Below are positions 8,415 to 18,537 of a DNA stretch of 50,816 nt, in pieces (position 1 is the stretch's first letter; each line of letters begins with the position of its first letter). The notes under the pieces were generated by a model. The model had not been told where the DNA came from. It saw only the letters and a program-made list of their open reading frames with translations, and ran no database searches. The stretch is from contig CAIWWK010000098.1 of assembly GCA_903916325.1 (NCBI GenBank), forward strand, positions 1 through 50,816, read 5' to 3'. Made by a program: the position numbers and the translations under genes. The stretch is from Candidatus Firestoneibacteriota bacterium (GTDB lineage Bacteria > Oederibacteriota > D2-FULL-39-29 > CAIOVX01).

Positions 8415-9329
8415 CTAGCGGGAAGCTTTTCCTATGATAGTGGGAACAGAACCGAGGGAGTTGTCTTCAAAGTATTTTTTCAGGTCTTTTATGATTTTTA
8501 CCGGAACTAAAGGGTCATAAAAAGAAGCGGTGCCGACGGCGACCGCGGAAGCGCCGGCAAACAGGTATTCAACCGCGTCTTCGGCTGAAACTATTCCGCC
8601 CGTCCCTATGATAGGCACTCTTACCGCAGAGAAAGCTTCATAGACTGCCCTTACTCCCACTGGCTTTATGGCAGGTCCTGAGAGTCCTCCGATTATATTC
8701 GCAAGTTTTGGTTTTCCCGTGTTTATGTCAATGGCCATTCCCCTCAGAGTGTTGATAAGAGATAACCCGTCCGCGCCGGCCCTCGCCGCCGCTTTCGCTG
8801 TTTCTTTGAAGTCGCTTACTTCGGCGGAGAGTTTTACAAATACCGGAACTTTGCTCTTCCTCTTCACGGCCTTTGTTATGGCAAAAACATCCCCGAGGTC
8901 CTGGCAGAACAACCCGGAATTCTTGTGCTTTACATTCGGACAGGAGATATTCACTTCCAGAGCTGACACTCCTTTTGCTTTTCCGAGCAGCCGGGCAAGC
9001 TCCGCGTATTCGTCTTTTGAGTTCCCCGCAATATTGACAAAAACAGGCAGGTCAAATTGGCGCAGGAACGGAAGCTTCTCGTTTATAACAACTTCAACTC
9101 CGGGATTCTGCAAACCTATGGAGTTAAGCATGCCGTACGGGGTTTCCGCGGCCCTGGGCGGTTTGTTCCCGTCCCTTGGTTTAAGCGTTGTTCCTTTTAC
9201 TATTATACCGCCAAGCAGGTTTAAGTCAAAGATACGCGAAAACTCTTCACCAAACCCGCAGGTCCCGGAGGCCAGCATTACCGGATTCTTCATCTTTATT
9301 CCGGCTATTTTTACATTTAGGTTCGCCAA
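8415..9329 (-). CDS. pyrD: Dihydroorotate dehydrogenase B, catalytic subunit
   Basis: NPVMLASGTCGFGEE; LEVNISCPNVKHKNSG; PVFVKLSAEVSD; IIGTGGIVSAEDAVEYLFAGASAVAVGTA. Confidence 0.95.
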   Translation of the reverse strand: MANLNVKIAGIKMKNPVMLASGTCGFGEEFSRIFDLNLLGGIIVKGTTLKPRDGNKPPRAAETPYGMLNSIGLQNPGVEVVINEKLPFLRQFDLPVFVNIAGNSKDEYAELARLLGKAKGVSALEVNISCPNVKHKNSGLFCQDLGDVFAITKAVKRKSKVPVFVKLSAEVSDFKETAKAAARAGADGLSLINTLRGMAIDINTGKPKLANIIGGLSGPAIKPVGVRAVYEAFSAVRVPIIGTGGIVSAEDAVEYLFAGASAVAVGTASFYDPLVPVKIIKDLKKYFEDNSLGSVPTIIGKASR

Positions 9330-10111
9330 ACTATCTCCCTTGAATCAAATACAGGCCCGTCGGCGCAAATCCGTTTATACCCCGTGTCAATTCCTTCTTT
9401 AACAGCGCAGACACAGGACAGGCAAACTCCTACGCCGCAGGCCATCATTGACTCCATTGAAACCTGGCATTCTATCCCGTGTTTTTCCGAGACTTGCGCA
9501 ACTGCCTTAAGCATCGGGACGGGACCGCAGGCAAAGACCGCGGAAGTGCCGCAGGAAAGGCCTGAGCATGTCTTTTCCAACCGCCCTGTAACCAGCCCTT
9601 TGAATCCCAGGCTGCCGTCTTCTGTGGTAATCTCCGGCAGGTTAAACCCTTCTTTAAAGACCAACTTTTTATTCTTTGCGCCTATGATTACGGTAGTCTT
9701 TATTCTCAAACTCTTGAGTTTCTCATGGAGGAAAGCAATCGGGGAAACACCATAGCCCCCTGCTATGAGAACGGCGTGCTTCAGCCTTTCGTTAACGGTA
9801 AACCCGTTTCCGAGAGGTCCCAGCACGCTAATGCTTTCGCCGGCCGTCTTTCTTGAGAGCAGTTCCGTTCCTTTACCTGCAGTTTTGAAGAGGATTTCAA
9901 TAAACCCATTCTTTGCGGAAAGCACGCCCATCGGCCTTCTTAGCAGAGGCATTCCGCGCTCATTTACCTGCAGACTGACAAACTGCCCGGGTTTTGCCAA
10001 CGCGGCAATATCCGGAGCCGAAAGCTTCATTTTGAAATAGCCTCCCTGTGTCTCTCTTACGGACAGGACAGCGGCGTCAGAAATCTTTATTTCATATTTT
10101 TGCTTTTTCAC
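9317..10111 (-). CDS. pyrK: Dihydroorotate dehydrogenase electron transfer subunit
   Basis: FAD/NAD-binding LLRRPMGVL, AGGYGVSPI; C-terminal [2Fe-2S] cysteines MACGVGVCLSCVC. Confidence 0.93.
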   Translation of the reverse strand: MKKQKYEIKISDAAVLSVRETQGGYFKMKLSAPDIAALAKPGQFVSLQVNERGMPLLRRPMGVLSAKNGFIEILFKTAGKGTELLSRKTAGESISVLGPLGNGFTVNERLKHAVLIAGGYGVSPIAFLHEKLKSLRIKTTVIIGAKNKKLVFKEGFNLPEITTEDGSLGFKGLVTGRLEKTCSGLSCGTSAVFACGPVPMLKAVAQVSEKHGIECQVSMESMMACGVGVCLSCVCAVKEGIDTGYKRICADGPVFDSREIVWRT

Positions 10112-11486
10112 CGAGTTTTGGCACCTTAACCTTTAATTTTAACTTCTTTCTCAGGAAACTCCCGAATTTAAGCGCTGAGCTCTCTTCCCCGTGCACCACA
10201 AAAACCTTTGGCTTCTTGCTTTTGAAGTTTGAAACCCAGTTTAAGAGGCCTTTGCGGTCGGCATGGCCCGAAAAACCTCCGAGCGTGTATATTTTTGCGT
10301 TTACGGCTATCTCTTCTCCAAAGATCTTTACCGTCTTATTTCCTTTAATTATGGCATCGCCGAGTGTTCCTCTGGCCTGAAACCCGGTAAAAACAATGTT
10401 ACATTCCTTTCTCCAGAGGTTATGCTTGAGGTGATGTTTTATGCGCCCGGCTTCGCACATACCGCTCGCTGATATTATTATGGCCCCGCTCTTCACTTCG
10501 TTCAAGGCCTTTGAATCGTCGGCTCTCTTCGCGAATATCAGGCTTGGAAAATCGAACGGCTCCATGCCTTTCTTCATCCTGTTTTTTGTCGTCCTGTCAA
10601 AAAATCCGGTATTTGCCCGGAAGATCTCCGTGGCGGCAATGGCAAGCGGCGAGTCAACGTAAACCGTAAAGCCTTCAAGTTTCTTCTTGTCATAGAGCAT
10701 GCGAAGCTCGTAAATTATTTCCTGTGTCCGTTCTATCGCGAATGCAGGGATTATTATGTTGCCGCCGGTGTTCTTTGTCTTCTTTATTATGCCGGCAAAC
10801 TCTTTAACGGTCTCCTGCCTCGACTTGTGCAGCCGGTCGCCGTAAGTTGACTCCACTACAAGGTAGTCCGTGTCCTTTAGTTTAGTCGGGTCGCTAAGGA
10901 TCTCCTGCCTTTCATTCCCGACATCACCCGAGAAAACCACCCTTTTGCTCTTGTTCTTTTCGGTATAGCTTATCTCAACTATTGCCGAGCCCAGGATATG
11001 CCCGGCATCCACAAACCTCACCTTGAAACCATTGACGGGAAAAGCTTTGTTATACTCCCTTGTCTCAAAATTTTTCATGCATTCTTCGGCATCGGAAACA
11101 GTATACACCGGGTCAAGCGGCTCTTTGCCGGCGCGTACCCTTTTGCGGTTCCTCCATTCAAGTTCTATGCTTTCCACATGGGCCGCGTCGATAAACATTA
11201 TTTTGCAAAGTTCCATCGTCGGTTTCGTGCAGAGGATTTTTCCCCTGAAGCCTTTTTTCACGAGCCTCGGGACCAGCCCCGAATGGTCAATGTGGGCGTG
11301 AGTCAGTATCAGATAATTAATTTCCGAAGGCTCGAACGCGAAATCCTGATAGTTCATCTCGGTCAAATCTTTAGTGCCCTGGAACATCCCGCAGTCCACC
11401 ATAATCTTGTGCTTGCCGTCGGATATGAGATATTTTGAACCGGTAACTGTCCTTGCGGCGCCTAAAAAGGATATTTCTATGGACAT
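10092..11486 (-). CDS. MBL-fold / beta-CASP RNA-specificity metallo-hydrolase
   Basis: LTHAHIDHSG; VDAGHILGSAIVEI; FSGDVGNERQEIL; SASGMCEAGRIKHHLKHNLW; GFSGHADRKGLLNW. Confidence 0.92.
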   Translation of the reverse strand: MSIEISFLGAARTVTGSKYLISDGKHKIMVDCGMFQGTKDLTEMNYQDFAFEPSEINYLILTHAHIDHSGLVPRLVKKGFRGKILCTKPTMELCKIMFIDAAHVESIELEWRNRKRVRAGKEPLDPVYTVSDAEECMKNFETREYNKAFPVNGFKVRFVDAGHILGSAIVEISYTEKNKSKRVVFSGDVGNERQEILSDPTKLKDTDYLVVESTYGDRLHKSRQETVKEFAGIIKKTKNTGGNIIIPAFAIERTQEIIYELRMLYDKKKLEGFTVYVDSPLAIAATEIFRANTGFFDRTTKNRMKKGMEPFDFPSLIFAKRADDSKALNEVKSGAIIISASGMCEAGRIKHHLKHNLWRKECNIVFTGFQARGTLGDAIIKGNKTVKIFGEEIAVNAKIYTLGGFSGHADRKGLLNWVSNFKSKKPKVFVVHGEESSALKFGSFLRKKLKLKVKVPKLGEKAKI

Positions 11487-11497
11487 TGACCCTCCGG

Positions 11498-12289
11498 CTA
11501 ATTTGTTTTCTTGCGTTTTACCGATAGCTTTGTGTTTCCTTTACCCGTAAAGACCGCGACTATTATCCCCAATTCATAAAGCAATATCAAGCAGGCCGAA
11601 AGCACCAGCATAGATACCGGGGTAGGATCAGGAGTTAAAGCGGCAGAAAATATAACGATAATCATTATCGCCGCCTTTCTTGAAGCCCTCAGTTGTTTTG
11701 CCGAAACAACACCGGCCCGCGCGAGCATTCCTATCACGAGAGGAAGTTCGAAGGGTATAGAAAATATCACTATCATCAAGAGCAGGAAATTCGTGAAGCT
11801 TCCCATTGCTATCATGGGAACAGCGCCCGCTGATGCACCGTATTTTACGAAAATATCTATGGTCACCGGAATAAGCAGGAGATATGACACGATGGCGCCC
11901 GCGGCAAAAAACAAGATTGACCCGAATGCAACGTAAGCCAGCAGGATCCGGTCCCTTTTTGAGAATGCCGGAGAAATGAAAGCGTATGCCTCCCAGGCAA
12001 GGACAGGAGAAACCGCGGCTGCCCCGATAAAGGCAGCCACTTTCATGCCGGCAAAAACCGGGTCAAGAGGCTGGGTGAAGATGAGCTTAGGAGCTTCGAG
12101 CAGTCCGAACTCACCTGCTTTGGGCATAAAATGCTCGAAGAGATACTTAAGAAGCCTTGCAGCGTAGGAATCGAAGAAATTGGGAAATATAAGAGGAATA
12201 GTAAAGAAGAGCAGGAAACATCCGATAACTACCAGAAGCCTCCGGCGGAGCTCGTCCAAATGCCCGACAACCGTCTTGCGTCCGTCCAT
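11498..12289 (-). CDS. tatC: Twin-arginine translocase subunit TatC
   Basis: GHLDELRRRLL; multiple TM segments; FELPLVIGMLARAGVVSAKQLRASRKAAIMIIVIFSAALTPDPTPVSM. Confidence 0.93.
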   Translation of the reverse strand: MDGRKTVVGHLDELRRRLLVVIGCFLLFFTIPLIFPNFFDSYAARLLKYLFEHFMPKAGEFGLLEAPKLIFTQPLDPVFAGMKVAAFIGAAAVSPVLAWEAYAFISPAFSKRDRILLAYVAFGSILFFAAGAIVSYLLLIPVTIDIFVKYGASAGAVPMIAMGSFTNFLLLMIVIFSIPFELPLVIGMLARAGVVSAKQLRASRKAAIMIIVIFSAALTPDPTPVSMLVLSACLILLYELGIIVAVFTGKGNTKLSVKRKKTN

Positions 12290-12355
12290 TCCCGTCCTTT
12301 GCAGCTGATAATTGCAACGATTACTGAATCCTTAAAGTTTTGAATTTCGAATTTG

Positions 12356-15300
12356 TTATTTTTTTAGATAGTCCTGCAAAGCGCGGACATTCAAACCCCT
12401 CTTCATCATCGCTTCAATTCCGTTCACGGCCGCCTGCGCTCCGGAAATGGTGGTTATGCACGGCACACCGTGCACTATCGCTGCTCTCCTGATCTGATAA
12501 CCGTCGTTCTTTGGACCTTTGCCCGAAGGCGTATTAATGATGAGCGCAATCTCTTTGTTCTTGATTAGGTCGACTATGTTGGGCCTGCCTTCGAAAACTT
12601 TATTCACCGCCTTGACTTCAAGGCCGTTCTTTTTGAGGGTCTCGGCCGTTCCAGCGGTCGCCACAAGTTTGAAACCGAGATCCGCAAGCTGCTTGGCGAC
12701 AAATATTATGTCGCGCTTATACCTGTTTATGACAGAAAGGAATACGGTGCCTTTTACGGGTAAAGCGCTCCCGGCCGCTATCTGTGACTTCGCGAAGGCC
12801 CTTCCGAAATCCGTATCTATTCCCATAACCTCGCCGGTTGATTTCATTTCCGGACCGAGTACGGAATCAACACCCGGGAATTTAACGAACGGGAAGACTG
12901 ATTCCTTTACGGAAATATGTTCAAGCACCGGCTCTTTGGTTATGCCGAGCTGTTTCAGTGTTTTTCCCGCCATCACCCTTGCCGCGACCTTAGCCCAGGG
13001 TATACCGGTGGCTTTGCTGACAAAAGGCACGGTCCTGGACGCCCTTGGGTTAACTTCCAGCACGTAGACGGTCTCTCCTTTAATAGCGTACTGAATGTTC
13101 ATAAGGCCTTTCACTTTGAGGTGTTTGGCAAGCAGGTAAGTGTATTGTTTTATCGTGTCTATCTGGGCTTTCCCAAGCGAGAACGGCGGGATGACACATG
13201 CCGAATCGCCGGAATGTATGCCGGCTTCTTCGATATGCTCCATGATACCGCAGATTATGGTCTGCTTGCCGTCCGAGACAGCATCAACATCCACCTCTTC
13301 AGCGTCATCCAAAAATTTATCTATAAGCACCGGGTGCTCGCCGGAAACGAGCAGGGCGTTGCTGGCAAACTGCTCCATCTGGGATTCGTCGTAAACTATC
13401 TCCATAGCTCTTCCGCCGAGCACGTAGGACGGGCGGACCAGCACAGGATATCCTATTCTATCCGCGACCTTGTAAGATTCCTTGAGCGATCTGGCCGTGC
13501 CGTTCGCCGGCTGCGGAATCTTGAGCCGGTCCAGCAGGGCGCCGAAGAGCTTTCTGTCCTCGGCGACGTTTATACTTTCCGGAGTCGTTCCTATTATTCT
13601 AACATTCTCTTTCCAGAGAGGAACTGCAAGCTTGAGAGGCGTCTGCCCGCCAAACTGAACTATCACCCCGTAAGGATTTTCGCGCTTCATTATATGCATG
13701 ACATCTTCAAAGGTAAGAGGCTCAAAGTAGAGCCTGTCTGAAGTATCATAGTCCGTGCTTACGGTCTCAGGGTTACAGTTTATCATTATCACTTCATAGC
13801 CGTCGGCCTTGAGCGCGAACGCGGCGTGAACGCAGCAGTAATCAAACTCTATCCCCTGCCCTATTCTGTTGGGCCCGCCCCCGAGGATAGCAATTTTCTT
13901 GCGCTTTGTAGGAAGAGCTTCATCCTCTGTTTCATAAGTGGAATAGAGATAAGGGGTATAGGCCTCAAACTCCGCGGCGCAGGTGTCAACCATTTTATAA
14001 ACAGGCACTATCCCGTTCTTTAGGCGGAACTTTCTGATATCCTGTTCTTTCTTCCCGAGCAGCAAGGCTATAGCCTTGTCGGAAAACCCTTTCTGTTTCG
14101 CGCTTCTTATTATAGCGGGTAAATTTTTCTTTTTGCCTTTGGTTGAGGAGATGATATCTTCTTCGTCAATAATATCTTTCATTTCCGAGAGGAACCACCT
14201 GTCTATACCGGTAAGTTCAAATATTCTGTCCATTGAAAAACCGGATTTAAAGGCATCTCGAAGGTAGTAGAGCCTTTCCCAGTTTGGTATCTGAAGTCTT
14301 TGTTTAATTTCTTCATGTGAATACTTTTTATCCCTGTTAAAGAGGCCGAACTTGTCTATTTCCAGAGACCTTATCGCTTTCTGGAAGGATTCCTTGAAGG
14401 TCCTGCCGATGGCCATTACTTCACCGACAGATTTCATCTGTGTTCCAAGCACCTCATCCGCCCCGGGAAATTTCTCAAAAGCCCAGCGCGGTATCTTTGT
14501 CACGACATAATCGATTGTAGGCTCAAATGCCGCCTTTGTGTATCTGGTAATATCATTGGGAATCTCGTCAAGAGTATAGCCGACCGCGAGCTTGGCTGCT
14601 ATCTTTGCTATAGGGAAACCCGTCGCTTTTGAGGCCAGAGCAGAGCTTCTTGAAACGCGCGGGTTCATCTCTACGACAACTATGCCGCCGTTTTTCGGAT
14701 TGACAGCGAATTGCACGTTGGAACCGCCGGTATCAACGCCTATCTCCCTCATGATGGCAATGGAAGCATCGCGGAGTTTTTGATATTCCTTGTCGGTAAG
14801 CGTCTGGGCGGGCGCGACCGTAATACTGTCGCCTGTGTGCACTCCCATTGGATCAAAGTTCTCAATAGAACATATAATGACAACGTTATCTTTCAGGTCT
14901 CTCATGACCTCCAGCTCGTATTCTTTCCAGCCGATTACCGACTGCTCAAGCAGGACCTGCCCTATCATGCTCGCTTCTATCCCTATTTTTGACTTATCGC
15001 GGAGCTCATCAAGATTGTAGGCAATACTCCCGCCCGTGCCTCCAAGCGTAAACGAAGGCCTTATGATAAGAGGGAATCCGAGCTCTTTTGAAATGTTAAC
15101 AGCCTCTTCAACGCTGCAAGCCGGATGGCTAGCCGGCACTGAAAGTCCTATCTTTTGCATTGCTTCTTTAAAAAGTATCCTGTCTTCCGCCTTCTTAATG
15201 GCCGGAAGCTTGGCTCCTATCAGTTCAACGCCGAATTTCGCTAGAACGCCGCTCTCAGCAAGCTCAACCGCTACATTCAGGCCGGTCTGCCCTCCTATGG

Positions 15301-15565
15301 TGGGCAGTATCGCATCAGGCCTCTCCGCCTCGATTATTTTGGCGACCATCTCCGCGGTAACAGGCTCTATGTAGGTCCTGTCCGCAAATTCCGGATCTGT
15401 CATGATTGTGGCAGGATTGCTGTTCACAAGAATTACGGTATAACCCTCTTCCTTTAGCGCTTTACACGCCTGAGTGCCGGAATAGTCGAATTCGCAAGCC
15501 TGACCGATGACTATCGGACCGGAGCCTATCAGGAGGATTTTCTTTATATCAGTTCTCTTTGGCAT
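12356..15565 (-). CDS. carB: Carbamoyl-phosphate synthase large subunit
   Basis: [37 protein letters not shown]; two ATP-grasp halves; C-terminal MGS-like domain. Confidence 0.98.
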   Translation of the reverse strand: MPKRTDIKKILLIGSGPIVIGQACEFDYSGTQACKALKEEGYTVILVNSNPATIMTDPEFADRTYIEPVTAEMVAKIIEAERPDAILPTIGGQTGLNVAVELAESGVLAKFGVELIGAKLPAIKKAEDRILFKEAMQKIGLSVPASHPACSVEEAVNISKELGFPLIIRPSFTLGGTGGSIAYNLDELRDKSKIGIEASMIGQVLLEQSVIGWKEYELEVMRDLKDNVVIICSIENFDPMGVHTGDSITVAPAQTLTDKEYQKLRDASIAIMREIGVDTGGSNVQFAVNPKNGGIVVVEMNPRVSRSSALASKATGFPIAKIAAKLAVGYTLDEIPNDITRYTKAAFEPTIDYVVTKIPRWAFEKFPGADEVLGTQMKSVGEVMAIGRTFKESFQKAIRSLEIDKFGLFNRDKKYSHEEIKQRLQIPNWERLYYLRDAFKSGFSMDRIFELTGIDRWFLSEMKDIIDEEDIISSTKGKKKNLPAIIRSAKQKGFSDKAIALLLGKKEQDIRKFRLKNGIVPVYKMVDTCAAEFEAYTPYLYSTYETEDEALPTKRKKIAILGGGPNRIGQGIEFDYCCVHAAFALKADGYEVIMINCNPETVSTDYDTSDRLYFEPLTFEDVMHIMKRENPYGVIVQFGGQTPLKLAVPLWKENVRIIGTTPESINVAEDRKLFGALLDRLKIPQPANGTARSLKESYKVADRIGYPVLVRPSYVLGGRAMEIVYDESQMEQFASNALLVSGEHPVLIDKFLDDAEEVDVDAVSDGKQTIICGIMEHIEEAGIHSGDSACVIPPFSLGKAQIDTIKQYTYLLAKHLKVKGLMNIQYAIKGETVYVLEVNPRASRTVPFVSKATGIPWAKVAARVMAGKTLKQLGITKEPVLEHISVKESVFPFVKFPGVDSVLGPEMKSTGEVMGIDTDFGRAFAKSQIAAGSALPVKGTVFLSVINRYKRDIIFVAKQLADLGFKLVATAGTAETLKKNGLEVKAVNKVFEGRPNIVDLIKNKEIALIINTPSGKGPKNDGYQIRRAAIVHGVPCITTISGAQAAVNGIEAMMKRGLNVRALQDYLKK

Positions 15566-15575
15566 TTTTTCCCTT

Positions 15576-15611
15576 TTTAAAAAGCCGCGCCCGCCAAAAA
15601 GCGGACGCGGC
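15576..15611 (-). terminator. Intrinsic terminator downstream of the YHS/Ala-Pro protein
   Basis: Minus strand GCCGCGTCCGC-TTTTTG-GCGGGCGCGGC-TTTTTA, 11-bp stem with one G-U. Confidence 0.85.
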
Positions 15612-15635
15612 CTGAAGTCTTTTCAATCAAAGCCG

Positions 15636-16571
15636 CTATTTCTCTTTAGTTGTATCCGCCGCAGGCTCTGCAGCCTTCTTTTTTTTGTCTTCTACAGGCT
15701 TTTTTAGTACGGTCCTCAAATACATCTTATCAGCGTCTATGTATTGCAGAGGACTCGCCTCAAACATAGTTTTGTGCGTGTTACCGCAAAAGAAATAGGT
15801 TCTGCCTTCATACCTTGCATCCGGAAAAGTATTTCTCCCGCGCCCTCTTATCTTGTCCTGCTTGCCGCAAACCTGGCACGTTACTATATCTTTAGAATAT
15901 TTCCACTGGTTTTTGTCAAACTCTTTTTTCCTTGCCTCGTCAATGAAATAATATCTTACACCGTGATACTCGGAAGAAGGCGTCTTTTCCGTAACTTTAA
16001 TGCTTGTTCCTGTGACCGCGCAAACTGTTTCGGTAAGTATAGTCGAATCCGCCTCGGCGGGAACCGGCATTTTTTTTACTGCCTCTGGTTTTACCGCCGG
16101 AACAGCTGCAGGAGCAGCCTGGGCCGGAACTGCAGGAACTGCAGGAACTGCCGGAGCTGCCGGAACTACCTGCGCCGGAGCCATGGGAGCGGGCTTCGCC
16201 GGAGTGGCAGGAATAGCCTGCACCGGAGCTGCAGGAACAGCTTGCGCCGGAGCTGCAGGAGCCGCCTGTGCCGGAGCTGCAGGAGCCGCCTGTGCCGGAG
16301 CTGCAGGAACAGACTGCGCCGGAGCTATAGGAACAGACTGCGCCGGAGTTGCAGGAATAGCCTGCACCGGAGCTGCAGGAACAGCTTGCGCCGGAGCTGC
16401 AGGAGCCGCCTGTGCCGGAGCTGCAGGAACAGTTACCTCCACTTTTTTTTCTTGAATAACGGCTTTAGGGGCGGATTTTTTTTCAGGCGCCGGCTCGTCC
16501 TCATCAAAAGCCTGGCCAAAAACTCCGACGGAAAGGAAAAGAACACCTAGGATTGTTACTATTAACCTCAT
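15636..16571 (-). CDS. Secreted Ala/Pro-rich repeat protein with two C-terminal YHS/TRASH-like domains
   Basis: Signal peptide MRLIVTILGVLFLSVGVFGQA; (AAPAQAVP)n repeats; ETVCAVTGTSIKV...YHGVRYYFIDEARKKEFDKNQWKY and VTCQVCGKQDKI...YEGRTYFFCGNTHKTMFEASPLQYI. Promoter and RBS place the start at 16571. Confidence 0.75.
   Translation of the reverse strand: MRLIVTILGVLFLSVGVFGQAFDEDEPAPEKKSAPKAVIQEKKVEVTVPAAPAQAAPAAPAQAVPAAPVQAIPATPAQSVPIAPAQSVPAAPAQAAPAAPAQAAPAAPAQAVPAAPVQAIPATPAKPAPMAPAQVVPAAPAVPAVPAVPAQAAPAAVPAVKPEAVKKMPVPAEADSTILTETVCAVTGTSIKVTEKTPSSEYHGVRYYFIDEARKKEFDKNQWKYSKDIVTCQVCGKQDKIRGRGRNTFPDARYEGRTYFFCGNTHKTMFEASPLQYIDADKMYLRTVLKKPVEDKKKKAAEPAADTTKEK
16100..16440 (-). repeat. 24-bp (8-aa AAPAQAVP) tandem repeats with a 144-bp higher-order period
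   Basis: Octapeptide units; the segment starting gcaggaatagcctgcaccgg recurs at 16207 and 16351 (144 bp apart). Confidence 0.8.
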
Positions 16572-16607
16572 AAAGGATACCTCCTGAGGATTAAACTTAA
16601 CTTCGTA

Positions 16608-16636
16608 ATTATGCCACACATGGCTGGAAAAGTCAA
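16608..16636 (-). promoter_or_regulatory. Sigma70-type promoter of the YHS/Ala-Pro protein gene
   Basis: TTGACT - 17 bp - CATAAT on the minus strand. Confidence 0.7.
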
Positions 16637-16660
16637 CAAATTCATGTTTTTTGAATAACC

Positions 16661-16689
16661 TTGATAATTCAATTTGCTAATGTTATTAT
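16661..16689 (+). promoter_or_regulatory. Sigma70-type promoter of tRNA-Leu
   Basis: TTGATA - 17 bp - TATTAT, 14 nt before the tRNA 5' end. Confidence 0.7.
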
Positions 16690-16703
16690 TGAAACTCTAA
16701 AAT

Positions 16704-16787
16704 GCCGGAGTGGTGGAATTGGTAGACGCAGAGGACTCAAAATCCTCCGACTTCACGGTCATGAGAGTTCGATTCTCTCCTCCGGCA
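16704..16787 (+). tRNA. tRNA-Leu (anticodon CAA)
   Basis: GCCGGAG acceptor pairs with CTCCGGC + A discriminator. Anticodon stem GAGGA/TCCTC with loop CTCAAAA (anticodon at 16738-16740), long variable arm, GTTCGATTC T-loop. CCA not encoded. Confidence 0.95.
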
Positions 16788-16796
16788 TATGATACG

Positions 16797-16831
16797 ATTG
16801 CTGATTACTAATTGCTTATTGCTAATTCACC
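16797..16831. repeat. 7-bp-period microrepeat (ATTGCTR)n
   Basis: ATTGCTG ATTACTA ATTGCTT ATTGCTA ATTCACC directly downstream of the tRNA. Confidence 0.75.
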
Positions 16832-16864
16832 TCTTCCCAGGGTTCAACGTCAAAAAGGACGGCA

Positions 16865-17506
16865 ATGAAAACGGAATTCATAGACATTACTTTACCGGTA
16901 AAGCCGGGCATGCTCAGATGGCCAGGGGACGCATTGGTTCGTGTAAGGAAAATCAAAGAAATGAATAAGGGCGCCGGAAACAACCTTAGCTCGATTTCTC
17001 TTGGCTCGCATGCCGGCACGCACATGGACGCTCCTCTTCATTTCTTTGCGAACGGGAAAAGCCTGGATAAGATGCCTATAGAGGCGGTTATCGGACCGGC
17101 AAGAGTTGTTGAAATTAAGGATGAAGAATGCGTGAAAGTCAGTGAACTGGCGCGATTCAATTTCCGCAAGGGCGAGCGGATACTTATTAAAACCAGGAAC
17201 TCATGTTTTATTAAGGAGCGCAGCTTTAGGAAAAACTTCGTTTACATCTCTCTTCCGGCCGCGAAATACATTGTGTCACGAGGTGTTATGACAGTTGGTG
17301 TAGATTATCTTTCCGTTGGAGGGTTCAAAAAAGACGGTCCCGAGGTGCACAGAACCCTTCTTGGAGCCGGAATTTGGATCATCGAAGGACTGGACTTAAC
17401 CAAGGTCAGATCCGGGAAATATAACCTTTTTTGCCTGCCACTGAAAACCACAGGACTTGAAGGCGCTCCGGCAAGGGTTGTGGTAAGAAAACAAAAAGGG
17501 TTATAA
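16865..17506 (+). CDS. Cyclase / kynurenine-formamidase-like family hydrolase
   Basis: GSHAGTHMDAPLHFF (HxGTHxDxPxHF) motif; ITLPVKPGMLRWPGD N-terminus. Confidence 0.88.
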   Translation: MKTEFIDITLPVKPGMLRWPGDALVRVRKIKEMNKGAGNNLSSISLGSHAGTHMDAPLHFFANGKSLDKMPIEAVIGPARVVEIKDEECVKVSELARFNFRKGERILIKTRNSCFIKERSFRKNFVYISLPAAKYIVSRGVMTVGVDYLSVGGFKKDGPEVHRTLLGAGIWIIEGLDLTKVRSGKYNLFCLPLKTTGLEGAPARVVVRKQKGL

Positions 17507-17521
17507 AGTTTATAGGTTTAT

Positions 17522-17587
17522 ATGCCGCGCTCCGCGTGTCATATTTTAACAGGTAGGATATTCTTCATGCCAGACTCCGTCTGGCAT
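17522..17587. repeat. Two related small hairpins sharing the layout ATGCC-N4-TCC-N4-GGCAT
   Basis: ATGCCAGAC-TCC-GTCTGGCAT perfect (17567-17587); ATGCCGCGC-TCC-GCGTGTCAT imperfect (17522-17542). Confidence 0.75.
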
Positions 17588-17622
17588 AGCAAAAATAGGT
17601 TAGTAAAGTAAGAGCCTAACAA

Positions 17623-18537
17623 CTATTTTGAATCGAACATAAACGAAACCGAGAAAGTATGCGTGGTTCCGAGGTCTCCGAAGGGCACATAGGCGTAGTC
17701 TACGCTGATGTTTCCGATTACCAAACCTGCTCCCGCGGTCAGTCCAACCACATCGCTGTTCTTTAATGTGTATCCAACTCTTAATGCTCCGGACATGGAA
17801 CTGTCCAGCCTGAGTTTGTATTCCGCTCCCACAGCTGCGTACAGGCTTGAATCTGAAGGCGCTACTGCATCTACCGCCAACAGCAAGTCTTTCATTACAT
17901 TCCCAGATATACCCGCTTTTACAGATAGCGGCACTGTGAATGCGTCCGAGACAAACTTTCCTCCGAATCCCAGGTTGTAAATACCGATTGCTCCTGTTGC
18001 CTGAATATCTCCAAGTTTTAGCGGCTGCATAACTCCCGCGTCAATACAAAACGCGCTGGCCGTAGACACGATGCTCAACGATGCGTACTTTACCGTTACT
18101 CCCAGACTTAAATCATTCAGTTTAGCAGCATAGCTTGCCTCTATCACAAGATCCGCCGGGTTGAAGGTTCCTGTGGTGAGTCCCGTCGTGTCGGTCTGCG
18201 GGATGCTCCCGTAGTTCAAGTACTTCACCCCAATACCTACCCTGTCATTTCCCATCGGCATCGCAACCGAGACCCATTCGTAGCTCGTATCTCCAAACCA
18301 GATGGAGTGCATGAAGGTTGCTGTGGGTTTCGTCAGGGTGTTTAATCCTGCCGGATTCCAAAACACAGCCGTTGAATCATCAGCTATTGAAGTAAACGCT
18401 TCTCCCATTCCTTGCGCTCTCGCTCCCGCAGGCAGGTTCAATACTGCAGCTCCCGTCGTTCCGTTGTCGCTACTACTGAAGGCCAGCGCTGCAGTTGCCA
18501 TCAATGTTCCGGCTACGATAATAATTAGTTTTTTCAT
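17623..18537 (-). CDS. PorV/PorQ-family outer-membrane beta-barrel protein
   Basis: Signal peptide, then GAAVLNLPAGARAQGMGEAFTSIADDSTAVFWNPAGL, the PorV/PorQ signature; C-terminal aromatic beta strand FSVSFMF. ATGA overlap with the upstream giant gene. Confidence 0.88.
   Translation of the reverse strand: MKKLIIIVAGTLMATAALAFSSSDNGTTGAAVLNLPAGARAQGMGEAFTSIADDSTAVFWNPAGLNTLTKPTATFMHSIWFGDTSYEWVSVAMPMGNDRVGIGVKYLNYGSIPQTDTTGLTTGTFNPADLVIEASYAAKLNDLSLGVTVKYASLSIVSTASAFCIDAGVMQPLKLGDIQATGAIGIYNLGFGGKFVSDAFTVPLSVKAGISGNVMKDLLLAVDAVAPSDSSLYAAVGAEYKLRLDSSMSGALRVGYTLKNSDVVGLTAGAGLVIGNISVDYAYVPFGDLGTTHTFSVSFMFDSK

Noticed and set aside
15744-16550. Plus-strand ORFs (268 aa Arg/Ser/Cys-rich; 151 aa Ala/Gly/Thr-rich)
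   Set aside because: Antisense shadows of the Ala/Pro octapeptide repeats; low complexity, no RBS, and the sense gene has a signal peptide, promoter and YHS domains.
16571-16619. Longest-ORF start MWHNYEVKFNPQEVSF for the YHS protein
   Set aside because: Overlaps the predicted -10 element (16608-16613) and precedes a clear RBS + ATG + signal peptide at 16571.
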